Origin: VRUE01 sp963699215
GTDB lineage: Bacteria > Actinomycetota > Thermoleophilia > Solirubrobacterales > 70-9
Length of the DNA: 64,000 nt
Reading direction: 5' to 3'
NCBI GenBank assembly: GCA_963699215.1
Contig: OY969422.1
Location: forward strand, 1,674,001 to 1,738,000
Shown: one piece after another, positions 14,542 to 24,500 of the stretch
Numbering within the stretch: position 1 is the first letter of the stretch
How the letters are laid out: every line of letters begins with the position of its first letter
Notes under the pieces: model-generated
The model's input: the letters and a program-made list of their open reading frames with translations, nothing else
Told to the model about the DNA's origin: nothing
The model's database searches: none
Translations under genes and position numbers: made by a program

Positions 14542-14883
14542 ATGGGACCAGCCAAGACGGAGGTTCGAGCGCAGGTCTTCGGGAGGATTTCGCGAGCGCC
14601 GGAGCTATCGCAGACGGCGGAAGGGGTCGCGGTTTGTCGGTTCGTCGTGGCGACCGACACGGGTCCGGCGAGCAATCCGGTGGTGAAGCCGATCTATGTG
14701 ATCGGCCAGCCGGGGGCGAGTTCCAGCGAGGACCTGCCGGTGCGCTGCTCTCGCCTCGGCGTGGGCGATCTCGTGCTGGTGCCGGGCATCGAGCGCCAGC
14801 GGGTGCGGAGGCGTCGCGGAGTTCGGTTCACCGAGACCGCGATTGAGGCCGAGGACGTGCGGCTGAAGGCGCGGGCGGCGTGA
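14542..14883 (+). CDS. OB-fold / SSB-like small protein (113 aa)
   Basis: Resembles the core of SSB without its acidic tail: AQVFGRISRAPELSQTAEGVAVCRFVVATDTG, then PVRCSRLGVGDLVLVPGIERQRVRRRRGVRFTETAIEAEDVRL, matching the strand order of a PriB/SSB OB-fold. AGGAAAGGAAGG lies in front of the ATG. As the second OB-fold gene beside ssb it may be a specialised ssDNA-binding or primosome-type protein of the element. Certain assignment is not possible. Confidence 0.6.
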   Translation: MGPAKTEVRAQVFGRISRAPELSQTAEGVAVCRFVVATDTGPASNPVVKPIYVIGQPGASSSEDLPVRCSRLGVGDLVLVPGIERQRVRRRRGVRFTETAIEAEDVRLKARAA

Positions 14884-15465
14884 GCGCCCGGCCGGCGGTG
14901 GCGCTGTTCTGCTTCTCGCGCGGCTGAACCGATCAAGCAGCACGCTCTCGAATCGCTGCCCCGGTCTTGCCGCGATTCGCCCGTTGCGTGGACCGCCACT
15001 CGGTCTGCGCAGCGGGCGACGTCGGCGATTGATCCGCGTTCGCACTGGCGCCGAGCCGGCTCCAGAAGTGATCGCTCTCGCCTCGGTCGACGAGGCGATT
15101 GAGTTTTCCTCTCTGCCACCCCAAGGACGAGCTTTTCTCGGAGTGCTGACCGGCGGCGCAATTCGCCGCGCTCGATAGCGGATCTCGCCGTCGCGCACTC
15201 CTCGCTGTCTAGGGCTCCTCGCCGCGGGGCCAGTTTGTGCTGTGCTCGCGCCGTGGCTGTGCCGATTGCCCTGAGGGGCGTGCGGCGACATCGCCATCCC
15301 AAGAGCCGAACCATCGAGAGTGAACCTTCGACCGACGGATTATGAGTCGCGCCGGAACCCGTCTATAGAGCCGAATCTGGCTCGTTAGAGCGAATCACGT
15401 CCAAGGAGTTCGGCTGAGTTCGGTGGAGTGGGGACCAATTTCGGGACCAAGTTTTCGCCATCAAA
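14884..15465. other. 582-bp intergenic region with paired GGGACCAA repeat
   Basis: No convincing gene. Near the right end, GGGGACCAA (15430-15438) and GGGACCAA (15443-15450) form a direct repeat that resembles the paired arm sites of the main att regions, differing in the GACAAT part. With the tRNA-like piece at 16725 it may mark a small older insertion. Confidence 0.4.
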
Positions 15466-16587
15466 CTAGCCGCGGCGCATGCGAGTCGCGCGCCGATGCC
15501 AGCGCCAGCGGCCCCAAAGGTAGGCCACAACACCCCCGACGAGCTTGCCCTCCAAGCCCATAACGCCATCCCCAATCAGCGCACCAAAGCTCGTAACCGC
15601 AATATCCCAAAGCATGCGGTCTTCAGCAAGACCATAGGCGCCCGTCCGGGCTAAAGGTTCTGGGTCAGGGTCGTCGCCGGAGGACCCGCCGCCACTGGAA
15701 CGGCTGGTCACCCGGCGAGAGCCACGGCGCCGACTGGGCTTACTCCCCTGCGACTCGCGCCGGCGTGCCCCGAAACGGCGGTGGACAAAGGCCCGTACAC
15801 GCGATTGCATGACCAGCGGCGGGATGTAGTCAGGGTTGCCGGGCTGGTCGATCACGATCACCGGAGAGCCTCCAGTGCCTCGGCGCATCATCAGGCGGTT
15901 GTGGCAGTCGCCCACCCCACGCCTTTCCTCGTCAGTGACGAGATCGCAGTAGCGCTGCGCCTCCTTCATGTCCCCTTCCCGGAGGCGATACACGAACTGG
16001 CAGAAGCCGCCGAGGCCGATCCGCTTGTCGATGGAGGTCAGGATCTCGGCGTTCACCTCGAAACCCCGGTCGGCGAAGTAATCGCAGAACTCGCACCACA
16101 GCTCGGACATCAGGTGCCAATGGTGGTCGAAGTCCAGCGGGTTCTTCCCTTCGTGGAGTTCCCGGTGTTCGTTGAGGTCGTAGTCGACCGGGGCGGGGGC
16201 GTCGGGATACATCTCTGCCCACAAGAGCCGGGTGATCTCGAAGTCGAGTTCCGCGAGTTCCTGCTCGCACTCGTCGACTAGCGCCTGCCCCTTGGCGATT
16301 GCTTTCTCCGGGGTATGCCCGAGCCCGTAATCCCGTTTGCATTGGACCACGGCATCGTTACGTCGGCCACTCTCGATCTGACGACGCAAACGCTCCAGTT
16401 GCCCCTCGGTGAACACCTTGGCCGACTTGATGTCCTGCTGCGCCATCTGGAGGTCATCGATCTCCTGCGGCACTTTCCACGCCGCCGCCGGCGGCGGCTG
16501 GCGCCGCATCGAGTCGGTGACCTGCGCTCCGATCTTCGCGCGGCCGTAGGGATCGCGTGGGTCGCGGAAAACGTCAGTCGAGGGCAT
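15466..16587 (-). CDS. Uncharacterised protein (373 aa)
   Basis: Start at ATG 16587 (MPSTDVFRDPRDPYGRA); the frame upstream reads as non-coding. Residues about 30-110 are strongly helical and charged (coiled-coil-like: EIDDLQMAQQDIKSAKVFTEGQLERLRRQIESG). Then comes a Trp/His/Asp-rich central domain (FDHHWHLMSELWCEFCDYFADRGFEV) and a low-complexity Arg/Ser/Gly stretch. The end, TSFGALIGDGVMGLEGKLVGGVVAYLWG, could be a membrane-inserted hairpin. I do not recognise the family. It is the only minus-strand gene within the plus-strand processing block, flanked by possible att remnants, so it may be a separate insertion. Confidence 0.55.
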   Translation of the reverse strand: MPSTDVFRDPRDPYGRAKIGAQVTDSMRRQPPPAAAWKVPQEIDDLQMAQQDIKSAKVFTEGQLERLRRQIESGRRNDAVVQCKRDYGLGHTPEKAIAKGQALVDECEQELAELDFEITRLLWAEMYPDAPAPVDYDLNEHRELHEGKNPLDFDHHWHLMSELWCEFCDYFADRGFEVNAEILTSIDKRIGLGGFCQFVYRLREGDMKEAQRYCDLVTDEERRGVGDCHNRLMMRRGTGGSPVIVIDQPGNPDYIPPLVMQSRVRAFVHRRFGARRRESQGSKPSRRRGSRRVTSRSSGGGSSGDDPDPEPLARTGAYGLAEDRMLWDIAVTSFGALIGDGVMGLEGKLVGGVVAYLWGRWRWHRRATRMRRG

Positions 16588-16724
16588 GGGGTGTCGTTTG
16601 AAGCTGGGACAAGGATCTCGTCGGCGAGCATAGCCAGAGACTCGGCGCCGGGTCAAAATCCGCTTCCCACCAAAACGCAATTCGCCCCCTTTGCGGGAGG
16701 CGAACGCGGAGATCACGTCCCAGT

Positions 16725-16755
16725 GGGGCGGGCAGGACTCGAACCTGCGCTCCAC
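16725..16755 (-). pseudogene. tRNA 3'-end remnant (T arm plus acceptor strand)
   Basis: On the minus strand: T arm GCAGG-TTCGAGT-CCTGC followed by the acceptor-like CCGCCCC. No anticodon arm or 5' half can be found on the expected side. Perhaps an old attachment-site remnant; chance resemblance is possible. Confidence 0.35.
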
Positions 16756-16930
16756 GGTAAATCGCGTTGGAAACGTTCTATCGAAGCCCGATGCAAACGC
16801 GCTCTCCAGTCTCAGTTGAGCACAGATGCCAGGCGAACACAGGCCGCAAGGGGCCTATTCCCAGCTCCTCGAACCCTGCTACCACCCCCACCCCAACAGC
16901 ACGACACACTATGAACTGGCCCAGTTCGGC

Positions 16931-16956
16931 GAGGCAAAGCGCCCCCTCTGCGGACA
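16931..16956 (+). promoter_or_regulatory. GAGGC-N16-GGACA motif, relaxase site
   Basis: GAGGC 16931-16935, exactly 16 bp, GGACA 16952-16956, followed by GGGGAGGG and ATG 16967. Same box pair and spacing as at 31456-31481, 36190-36215 and 37517-37542 on the minus strand. If GGACA is a -10 element, the relaxase mRNA would be nearly leaderless. Confidence 0.55.
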
Positions 16957-16966
16957 GGGGAGGGCG

Positions 16967-19900
16967 ATGGTGGGCGTCACGAAGATCCAGCGCAGGAACG
17001 CCGGCTACTGGATAAACGCGGTCGCCGAGGGCTCCGAGGACTACTACACCAAGCCCGGCGAGGCCCCCGGGGAGTGGATCGGTGGGCTGGCTGCGGAGCT
17101 GGGGCTGGAGGGGCAGATCGACCGCGAGGAATACGCTGCCGCCCTCGCCGGCCAAGACCCCGGCACGGGCGATGTCCTGGTGCGCCGCCCCGACCCCCGT
17201 ACCTTCACCGACTCGGTCGGGCGGGAGCGCAAGTTCGAACCCGTCCTCGGCTACGACGTGCGTTTCGCCGCGCCGAAGTCAGTCTCGTTGCTCTACGCCG
17301 TCGGCTCGCCGGAGGTCCGCGAGGCGGTCCTCGGTGCCCACGACCGCGCCGTGGCAGAGGCGTTCTCCTACCTGGAGCGAAACGCCTGCTTCGTCCAGCG
17401 CGGCCCCGGCGGCACCTACATCGACCCCGGCGCCGGCCTCATGGGGATGGCCTTCCGCCACCGCATGAGCCGCGCGGGAGATCCCGCCCTGCACACCCAC
17501 GTCCTCGTGCCCAACACGACTCGCGCGATCTCCGACGATCGCTGGCTCTCGCTCGCCTCGCCGAAAGGCCGCTCGGCCTTTTGGCAGCACGCCAAAGCCT
17601 CCGGCTACGTCTACCAAGCCGCGCTTCGCGCCGAGGTGACGCGTGAGCTGGGCCTGGAGTGGGGGAGGATGCGAAACGGCTACGCGGATCTGGCGGAGAT
17701 CGAGCGACCGGTGATCGACCATTTCTCCCAGCGCCGCGCCGAGATCGTCGAGGCGATGGCCGAGCGCGGGGTCGATTCGCCGGCGGCGGCCGAAGTCGCC
17801 GCCTACCGCACTCGCGATGCCAAGGACTACGGCGTCGACGTCGACGCTCGGCGTGAGGAGTGGGTCGCTTGCGCCGCCGAGTTCGATCTTGACGCTGCCT
17901 CTGTCGACGCCATGCTCGCCGAGGCCCAGCCGCATGAGCCGCACCCCGTCGGCCGCGTTCAGGGCGAGGCTGCCCTCTCCTGGCTTGAGAGCACCCGCTC
18001 GCACTTCGACCGCCGAGACGTGATCTGCGCCCTCGGCGCCGAGGTGGGACAGGGGGCGAGCGCCGCTTCCCTCGAAGATCGCGCAGACCGTCTGCTGGGG
18101 AGCGATCAGGTCGTCGAGATCCACAAGGGCTCCGACGCGCTGGCGCCCACCTATTTCACGACGCCCCGCATCTTCGAGCAGGAGCAGCGCGTCGTCTCGG
18201 TGGCCGAGCAGGGACGGGGGGCAGGGGTCGCCACGGTCGATCTAGCCACTCTCGACGCAGTATTGGAGTGTCATCGCTACCTCGGTGCCGATCAGCGGGA
18301 GATGGTCGCGCGGCTCCTCACCGGCGGGGAGCGGATCGTCCCGGTAGCGGCTCTGCCCGGGAGCGGGAAGACGACTGCGCTTGCGGCCGCTAGGGAAGCC
18401 TGGGAGCGGGCCGGGCACCCGGTAATCGGCGTTGCAAGCGCACGCTCTGCCGCCGGAGAGCTCGCCGATGCGGGAATTCCCTCCACCTCGATCACCGCGC
18501 TTTTGATTCGCACCGAGGAGCTGCGCTCGATGGGCCTCGAGCCTCTGCGGCCCGGGACCGTCGTCTTCATGGACGAGTCGAGCACGACCTCCACGGCCCA
18601 TGCCGCGGCGCTGGCCGATCTTGTGGTCGAGTGCGGGGGCAAGCTGGTGGCCATCGGCGACCCGCGCCAGATCGGCGCGGTCGGGCCGGGCGGCCTCTAC
18701 GGGCACCTGACCCAGATCGTCGAGCCGAGCGTCCTCACCGAGATCCGCCGCCAGCGTGCTGAGATCGATCGCGAGATCGTTCGGCTCGCCCATGCCGGGC
18801 GGGGCTCCGATGCGCTCGACCTGCTGCAGGCAGATGAGCGGCTGCGGATCGCCGACACTCACGAGGAGGCACTCGGCGCCCTAGTCCTCGATTGGCACGC
18901 CTCATTCGCCAAGCAAAGCGACGCGGTGATGATCGCCAGGCGAAACCGCGATGTCGCCGAGCTGAATGCCCGGGGTCGTGAGCTTCTGCATCTAGACGGC
19001 CGACTCGGCGCCGCGGAGATCAAGGTCGCTGAGCAGCCCTTCGCCGTTGGCGACCGGGTGCTCACCCGTGTCAACACCCCCCATGTCTCCAACCGCGAGC
19101 GCTGGGAGATCACCGCACTCGATCCCCGGAGTCGCGAGATCCACCTTCGGCGCATCGGCGGCGACGGGCGCGAGGTCGCGCTGCGCGCGCCCTACCTCGA
19201 CCGCCGCACGCCGAGCGGCGAGGCCTCGCTCCAGCACGCCTACGCGATCAGCGCCTACGCAGCGGAGTCGAAGACCTTCGAGGAGGTCTTCGCTTTGCTC
19301 GACGCTGGGGCGACGAGCAAAGAGTTCCTCGTCTCGGTCTCGCGCTCGCGCGGTCCGACGATCGCCTACGGCGTCGCTGCCCTGGAGTTGACCGACGCGG
19401 AGCTTGGACCGGGGCTTCGCCCGCTGGAGGACGCCGCCCACGAGATTCGTGCGGCCGCCGAGCGTCCTGATGAGGAGGTGCCCTCGCTGGAGGTCTCCGA
19501 GCGCGAGCGCATTGCCGCTCTGCACGAGTTCCACCTCGCCGAGCGCCGCAGCGAGCTTGAGCAGCGCCTCGATGCCGAGCGGCGCGCCTCGCCCGGTCAG
19601 GATCGCCTCGACTCGCTCGAGCGCTGGATCGAGCGAGTCGAGGCCCAGCTCGACGGCCTGCGTGCCGAGTATCGAGGGCTCGTGGCACAGGACCCTCCCG
19701 ACGCAGCTCGCGTTGGGGGCGTCCGCGCCGCCGGCGCCGAGGCGAGCGAGCGCTTGGCGCAGCTGCGCTCCGAGCGCCAGGAGCTGGCCGACGGCACTGC
19801 AAGGGAGGACCGCCCGCGGCCGCTCACGCATGCAGAGCGCTTGGAGCTTTCGCTGATCGGCGAGCGAATGGAGCGACTGCTTCGCTTTGCCGTCGCCGAG

Positions 19901-20188
19901 GAGCGGCTCAATCCTTCGCCGATGATCCGCGAGGCGCTCGGCGAGCGTCCCAGCGATCCGGTCAAAGCCGCTGCTTGGAACGACGGCGTCAACGCGATCT
20001 TCTGCTATCGCCAGCGCTACGGCGTTCGCACCTTCGAGCTGGGGGCGCTCGGACCGGAGCCTTCTGCCGGCCGCTCTCAAGTGGCTTGGCAGGAGACGCA
20101 CCGTCGTCTCGAGCGGGTGCGCGGCGTCTTGGAGCATGACCGCTCCTGGGAGCGAGCCGCAGAACAGGACATCGGCGTCGAGGTGTAG
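16967..20188 (+). CDS. MobF-family relaxase/helicase (TrwC/TraI-like)
   Basis: 1073 residues from ATG 16967 (GGGGAGGG upstream). The N-terminal relaxase domain has the tyrosines of GYWINA and EDYYTKPGE as candidates for the nicking residue, FAAPKSVSLLYAVG, and the metal-binding HTHVLVPN around residue 175. The helicase part begins near 440 with Walker A ALPGSGKTTAL, Walker B VFMDESSTTS, then AIGDPRQIGAVGPGG and later UvrD/RecD-like motifs (HAYAISAYAAESKTFEEVF). The C-terminal third is coiled-coil. It nicks oriT and unwinds the transferred strand. Motif GAGGC-N16-GGACA overlaps its leader. Confidence 0.93.
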   Translation: MVGVTKIQRRNAGYWINAVAEGSEDYYTKPGEAPGEWIGGLAAELGLEGQIDREEYAAALAGQDPGTGDVLVRRPDPRTFTDSVGRERKFEPVLGYDVRFAAPKSVSLLYAVGSPEVREAVLGAHDRAVAEAFSYLERNACFVQRGPGGTYIDPGAGLMGMAFRHRMSRAGDPALHTHVLVPNTTRAISDDRWLSLASPKGRSAFWQHAKASGYVYQAALRAEVTRELGLEWGRMRNGYADLAEIERPVIDHFSQRRAEIVEAMAERGVDSPAAAEVAAYRTRDAKDYGVDVDARREEWVACAAEFDLDAASVDAMLAEAQPHEPHPVGRVQGEAALSWLESTRSHFDRRDVICALGAEVGQGASAASLEDRADRLLGSDQVVEIHKGSDALAPTYFTTPRIFEQEQRVVSVAEQGRGAGVATVDLATLDAVLECHRYLGADQREMVARLLTGGERIVPVAALPGSGKTTALAAAREAWERAGHPVIGVASARSAAGELADAGIPSTSITALLIRTEELRSMGLEPLRPGTVVFMDESSTTSTAHAAALADLVVECGGKLVAIGDPRQIGAVGPGGLYGHLTQIVEPSVLTEIRRQRAEIDREIVRLAHAGRGSDALDLLQADERLRIADTHEEALGALVLDWHASFAKQSDAVMIARRNRDVAELNARGRELLHLDGRLGAAEIKVAEQPFAVGDRVLTRVNTPHVSNRERWEITALDPRSREIHLRRIGGDGREVALRAPYLDRRTPSGEASLQHAYAISAYAAESKTFEEVFALLDAGATSKEFLVSVSRSRGPTIAYGVAALELTDAELGPGLRPLEDAAHEIRAAAERPDEEVPSLEVSERERIAALHEFHLAERRSELEQRLDAERRASPGQDRLDSLERWIERVEAQLDGLRAEYRGLVAQDPPDAARVGGVRAAGAEASERLAQLRSERQELADGTAREDRPRPLTHAERLELSLIGERMERLLRFAVAEERLNPSPMIREALGERPSDPVKAAAWNDGVNAIFCYRQRYGVRTFELGALGPEPSAGRSQVAWQETHRRLERVRGVLEHDRSWERAAEQDIGVEV

Positions 20189-20225
20189 GGGAGGGCTCTT
20201 GGCCTAGCCGTCCGGCGGCCAGTTT

Positions 20226-20244
20226 CGCACGGCGATGCCGTGCG
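20226..20244 (+). promoter_or_regulatory. Hairpin CGCACGGC-GAT-GCCGTGCG at start of sigma-like gene
   Basis: Perfect 8-bp stem with a triloop, inside a longer fold in which GGCGGCCA (about 20214) can pair with TGGCCGCC (about 20249). It covers the first possible GTG (20240) of the next gene, so it could mask translation or end relaxase read-through. Confidence 0.5.
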
Positions 20245-20827
20245 TTTGGCCGCCTTCGTGGACGGCCAGACCAAGAACCCGACCGGCTCAGCTAGGCGAG
20301 TTGGGCTTCTAGAGAAGCTGCTGGCACGCCACGGCGTGCAGCTGCGCCGGCTCGCACGCGCCAACTGCACCAGTGCGGCCGATGCCGAGGATTCCATGCA
20401 GGATGCCTGCGTCGCCTTCCTGCGCTTCTATGACGGAGAGGACGAGCGCGAAGCGCTTGCTTGGCTCAGGGTTGTGGTTAGGCGCTGTGCGTGGACGATC
20501 GGCACACGCGCCCGCGATCGCGGCGCTCCTCAGTACGTGGAGACGGTCGAGCGGGGGGAGTCGACGCAGGCGGAGATCGTCGTCGTCGATGAGCGGGCCG
20601 GGACGGCGGAGCTTGTCGAGCGCGCCGAGATATTGGGGCGGCGGATCGAGCATCTCGGCCAGCTGAAGGCCGATCAGCGTACGGCGTTGATCCTGATCGG
20701 ACTCGGCTTCAGCTATGAGGAGATCGCCGCGCAGCGGGGCTGGAGCCTCACGAAGGTCAACCGCTGCGCAGCCGAGGGCCGGATGCGGTTGCGGGCCCTC
20801 GACAGAGGGGAGGGGGAGAAAACTTGA
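20240..20827 (+). CDS. ECF-like RNA polymerase sigma factor
   Basis: Up to 195 residues. Region 2-like segment: LLARHGVQLRRLARANCTSAADAEDSMQDACVAFLRF, then EALAWLRVVVRRCAWTIG. Region 4-like HTH: LGQLKADQRTALILIGLGFSYEEIAAQRGWSLTKVNRCAAEGRMRLRAL. The start is uncertain because GTG 20240 lies in a hairpin; GTG 20258 is an alternative. It may direct transcription of element genes, and is one of two sigma-like proteins encoded by the ICE, the other heading the T4SS operon. The stop overlaps the TTG start of the following gene (TTGA). Confidence 0.75.
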   Translation: MRLAAFVDGQTKNPTGSARRVGLLEKLLARHGVQLRRLARANCTSAADAEDSMQDACVAFLRFYDGEDEREALAWLRVVVRRCAWTIGTRARDRGAPQYVETVERGESTQAEIVVVDERAGTAELVERAEILGRRIEHLGQLKADQRTALILIGLGFSYEEIAAQRGWSLTKVNRCAAEGRMRLRALDRGEGEKT

Positions 20828-21150
20828 CGCCCAGCGCTCTAAGGAGCATGGAGCCACTGCGACCGATCGGATTCACGGCTGCCCTGCTGCGCTTGCAGGA
20901 GATGATCGACAGCGAGGTCAAGGTCGTCCTCAATCGACCCGGCCGCTTCTTTGGCTGTGGCTTTGGGGGAAAGCTTCTGCGAGTGCGAACGCTGCCGCCC
21001 GATCACTCGGCGATCCACATCGTGCTGGGCGATGGCCAGGGTCTCTTCCTCGACCCCGATGACGTGGATGTCTTTCTCGGCAGCAACGAGCAGGGCGATA
21101 ACTGGCTCGAATTTCAAACCGACTTCGGACTTTCCCTGACTGTGGAATAG
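20824..21150 (+). CDS. Uncharacterised small protein (108 aa)
   Basis: Start at TTG 20824, overlapping the sigma-like gene's stop and preceded by GGAGGGGGAG. An ATG at 20848 is less well placed for its AAGGAG. A mixed alpha/beta protein (VKVVLNRPGRFFGCGFGGKLLRVRTLP, then IHIVLGDGQGLFLDPDDVDVFLG). No family recognised. Translational coupling suggests that it acts with the sigma factor, for example as its regulator, but that is inference. Confidence 0.5.
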   Translation: MTPSALRSMEPLRPIGFTAALLRLQEMIDSEVKVVLNRPGRFFGCGFGGKLLRVRTLPPDHSAIHIVLGDGQGLFLDPDDVDVFLGSNEQGDNWLEFQTDFGLSLTVE

Positions 21151-21518
21151 CTGCCTTTTTGCGCAGTCAGAGCACGGGGGAAAACCGCATGGAGCAGGCG
21201 CTTAAAAGTGTTGCTGACCTTACAGTAGATCCTGAGTTAAGTGAGTAGTCCCTTGACAAATGCCCCTCTCTACTGGTTAGAGTCCCGGCTCATACCGAAT
21301 TAAATTCTGGTCGGTCTCGAAAGGCAGGGTAGGTACATGCAGGAAGGGTGGCCGTACGGCGCATGCGCCGGATCGCGACATTGGCACGCTCTCACTGCTC
21401 GCAACCTTCTCCGGTGTCCAGTCTCGGCGCGATGCCTCGCTCTGGCGAGGTAACAACGCCTTGACGCAAGACCGCCACTGCACCAACGTCAACTTCAGAT
21501 AGGGAGGTCGATTCGGCC
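21151..21518 (+). promoter_or_regulatory. Rhs promoter and long conserved leader (copy A)
   Basis: A sigma-70-like promoter TTGACA (21253-21258) with TTAGAG (21277-21282), spacer 18, is conserved in the copy before the second rhs gene. About 230 nt of leader follows, also conserved in content and order, including palindrome CGGCGCATGCGCCG, hairpin CCTCGC-TCTG-GCGAGG and ribosome site GGGAGG before ATG 21519. Such conservation over a long untranslated leader suggests cis-acting RNA regulation of the Rhs gene. Confidence 0.6.
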
Positions 21519-24500
21519 ATGAGGGAGCGAGTTCGGGGACGTACGCATTGGTGGGCAAGGCTTGTGGGGATACTGCTCATTTGCTTTACGTGCCTTGGGC
21601 TTGGGGTGGCGTTTGGGGCTGACAGCTCATCGCGTGAGGCGTACTCGTCGGCGGCAAGCGCGCCCAGTGAGGAAATAGAAGGCATCGAGCTCGAGTCCAA
21701 GCGAACCGCGGCCTCGAAGACCTTCCGTCTTCCAAACGGGTCGTTGGAAACGAGGCTCTACGAGACCCCGATCAACTACCTCGACACCGAAGGCAACTGG
21801 GCCTCGATCGAGGAAGGCTTCAAGCCTTCTGCCGAAGCCGCTCTCACCAACGGCGCGAATGGATTCGACGTCGCTCTGCCAGAGCGTTTGGGGGAGGGTC
21901 CGGTGCGTCTCTCGGTGGACGGCGAGTGGGTTGCCTATGAGCTTCAAGGCCCCGCCACGGAAGCCGTACGGGCCGAGGCCAACACCGCGACCTACGAAAC
22001 GGCCGATCCCGGCGTGACCTTCGAGCTTACGAGCCTTCCCGTCGGCCTCAAGGAGAACATTGTGCTCGCCGGCCCCTCCGATCCCAGCACGTTCAGCTTC
22101 GAGCTGAGCGCTGCCAAGGGCCTGACGCCGACGAGCGTCGAAGACGGCTCGATCGAGTTCCGCGACGAAAGCGGTCAGACGATCGCCCTGCTCCCTCCGC
22201 CGACGATGTCCGACAGCTCGAAGCATCCGCAGGCCTCCCAAGCGGTCCACTACGAGCTGGCTCCCGAGGGAGAAGGCAGATGGCTGCTCACCGTCGAGGC
22301 CGATCGCGAATGGCTCTCCCAGCCAGAGCGAGTCTGGCCAGTGGCGATCGATCCGAGCTTGACGATCCCAACCCCGAGTCTCGACTGCGTCTATGGCGGA
22401 AAAACGGGACAAAGCGGCTGGCGCACCTGCGCTATCAGCACCGAAAAATTGTCCGCGGGCTACTGGCCACAGCTTGTCTCGGCAAACGACGAATGGAAAC
22501 GCTCTGCGCTTCGCTTCAGCTTGACCTCAATCCCCTCCGGCTCCTACATCGACAGCGCGACCGTCGGCCTCTACGCGCCGAGCGCCGCCCTCAACACGAG
22601 CGGAGTCGAAGCCCTTAGGGCGATGAAAACCTGGACCAGCTCGCTCAACTGGAAAACCTATAACGGAAGCAGCCTGTGGACCAAAGAAGGAGGTGACTTC
22701 ACGGCCAAAGAAGCAGAGAAACCCGACGGCGAAAAAGTCCCGATTTACGAAGGCGCTTCGGTTCTCACCGCGGACCGGGGATCTCAGCCAGGCTGGTGGG
22801 ATTTCACGAGCTATGACTTGAGGACCGTCGTACAGGGATGGGTCTCGGGCGAATTCTCCAACCAGGGGCTGATCGTCAAGCTCAAAGACGACAAATCGCG
22901 GGAATGCGACTCGTCCTCCTGCACGACGCGCGTCGTCGACTTCAGTTCGAGCTCCGCCGCGGACCCAAAACTACGTCCCTATCTGAAAGTCATCTATTAC
23001 CCACCTGCTCCGAGCACCAGCAAGGTGACCTCTCCGCGTGAGGGAACGGTGACCGGCCGGCGGCTCAAGCTGAAGGCCGGCTGGAGCGTCCAGGGAACGA
23101 CCGGCGTCTCCTTCCAATACAAGGTTCTCGGAACCGGGGCGAAATTCAAAACGATCCCGACGAGCTTCGTCCGCAATGCCAACAACGAACCGGTGTCCTG
23201 GCCCTTGGCGGTGCAGGACAAAACCCAGAGCGAGCCGGTGTATTTCGATGTCTACCAAGCGAGCAGCGAGCTGGGTACCCTCAACCGCAAGATCCAGGTG
23301 CGGGCGCTGTTCGAAGGGTCCGCCGGCGCAGCCGGCTACAGCGTGCCGGTCAACGCGTCCGTGAATCCGAACATCGGTGGGCCGCGCGATGCGACCGCCA
23401 GCGTGGGACCCGGGTCGCTCAGCCTCCTCACCGGCAACCTCAGCATCACTCGCGCAGACGTCTCGATACCCGTCTTCGGGACGGCGCTCGAATTCTCCCG
23501 CACCTATAGCTCTGCTTCGGAATGGAACAGTCCAGATGAAGAGAAAGTCACCGGCGGAGTTTTGGGGTGGGGCTGGAAGCCAACTGCCACCGTCGAAGCC
23601 GCTGGCGGCGCCGCCTGGCAGAAGGTGCGCGATGCCAGTGGCGCCGAAGAAGGCTCCTATGCGGTGCTCACCGATCTCGAAGGCTACGAATACGCCTTCG
23701 AATTGGCTGAAGGCAAATACATCTCCCCTCCGGAGATGCCCGGCTGGCTGCTGATCAGGCAGGACTCCACGCACCTCGCCTTGACCGATCCAGACGGGAA
23801 TCGCACGGTCTTCGAAAAGGAAGCAGGCGGCTCTGACTACGTGCCGGTCTCGGTGTCTCAGACCGGCAGCGGCCCAAACTCGACCACCATGGTCTACCAG
23901 TTGGTGGAAGGAAAGAAACGCCTCAGCAAGATCATCGCCCCTTCTGCTGCCGGCATCACCTGCAATGAGTCCAACGCGACCACGACAGTGGGCTGTCGCA
24001 CCTTGACCTTCACCTACCAGCCAGCGACCACCTGGGGCGCCCCTTCGGGCTCCGGAGATCGACTCTCGACGATCAAATACTACGGCCCCTCCAGCGCCTC
24101 GGCGATGTCCTCGTGGGAAGTCGCCAAGTACAGCTACGACACCGAAGGCCGACTCGTGGCGGAGTGGGACCCGCGAACCGCCGTGACGGGTGGCGGAGGG
24201 ACGACGTATCTGAAAGAGACTTATGCCTATACCGCCAAAACGCCTCGGATGATGACACTCACGCCCCCCGGCGAGGAGCCCTGGAGCTTCGAATACGAAG
24301 CCGTCGCGGGGGAAGGCGGGCCGGTGGGTCAGCGGCTGAGGAGCGTCAAACGCGCCAGCCTCCTTGCCAGCCCGTCCACCGCTCAGACGACGATCGCCTA
24401 CGGCGTGCCGGTCAGCGGCAGCGAAGCTCCCTATGAGATGGGCGGGAGCGAGGTAGCTAAATGGGGCCAAGAAGATCTTCCCACCGATGCGACCGCGATC

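Larger units (their letters stand above)
16588..16966. other. 379-bp intergenic region upstream of the relaxase
   Basis: Holds the tRNA T-arm remnant (16725-16755) and the GAGGC-N16-GGACA motif (16931-16956). It is otherwise unremarkable; this is also a plausible place for oriT, but no clear nic-site signature could be read. Confidence 0.4.

Noticed and set aside
16717..16820. Complete tRNA on the minus strand
   Set aside because: The T arm is good but no anticodon arm or matching 5' acceptor strand can be folded from the adjacent DNA.
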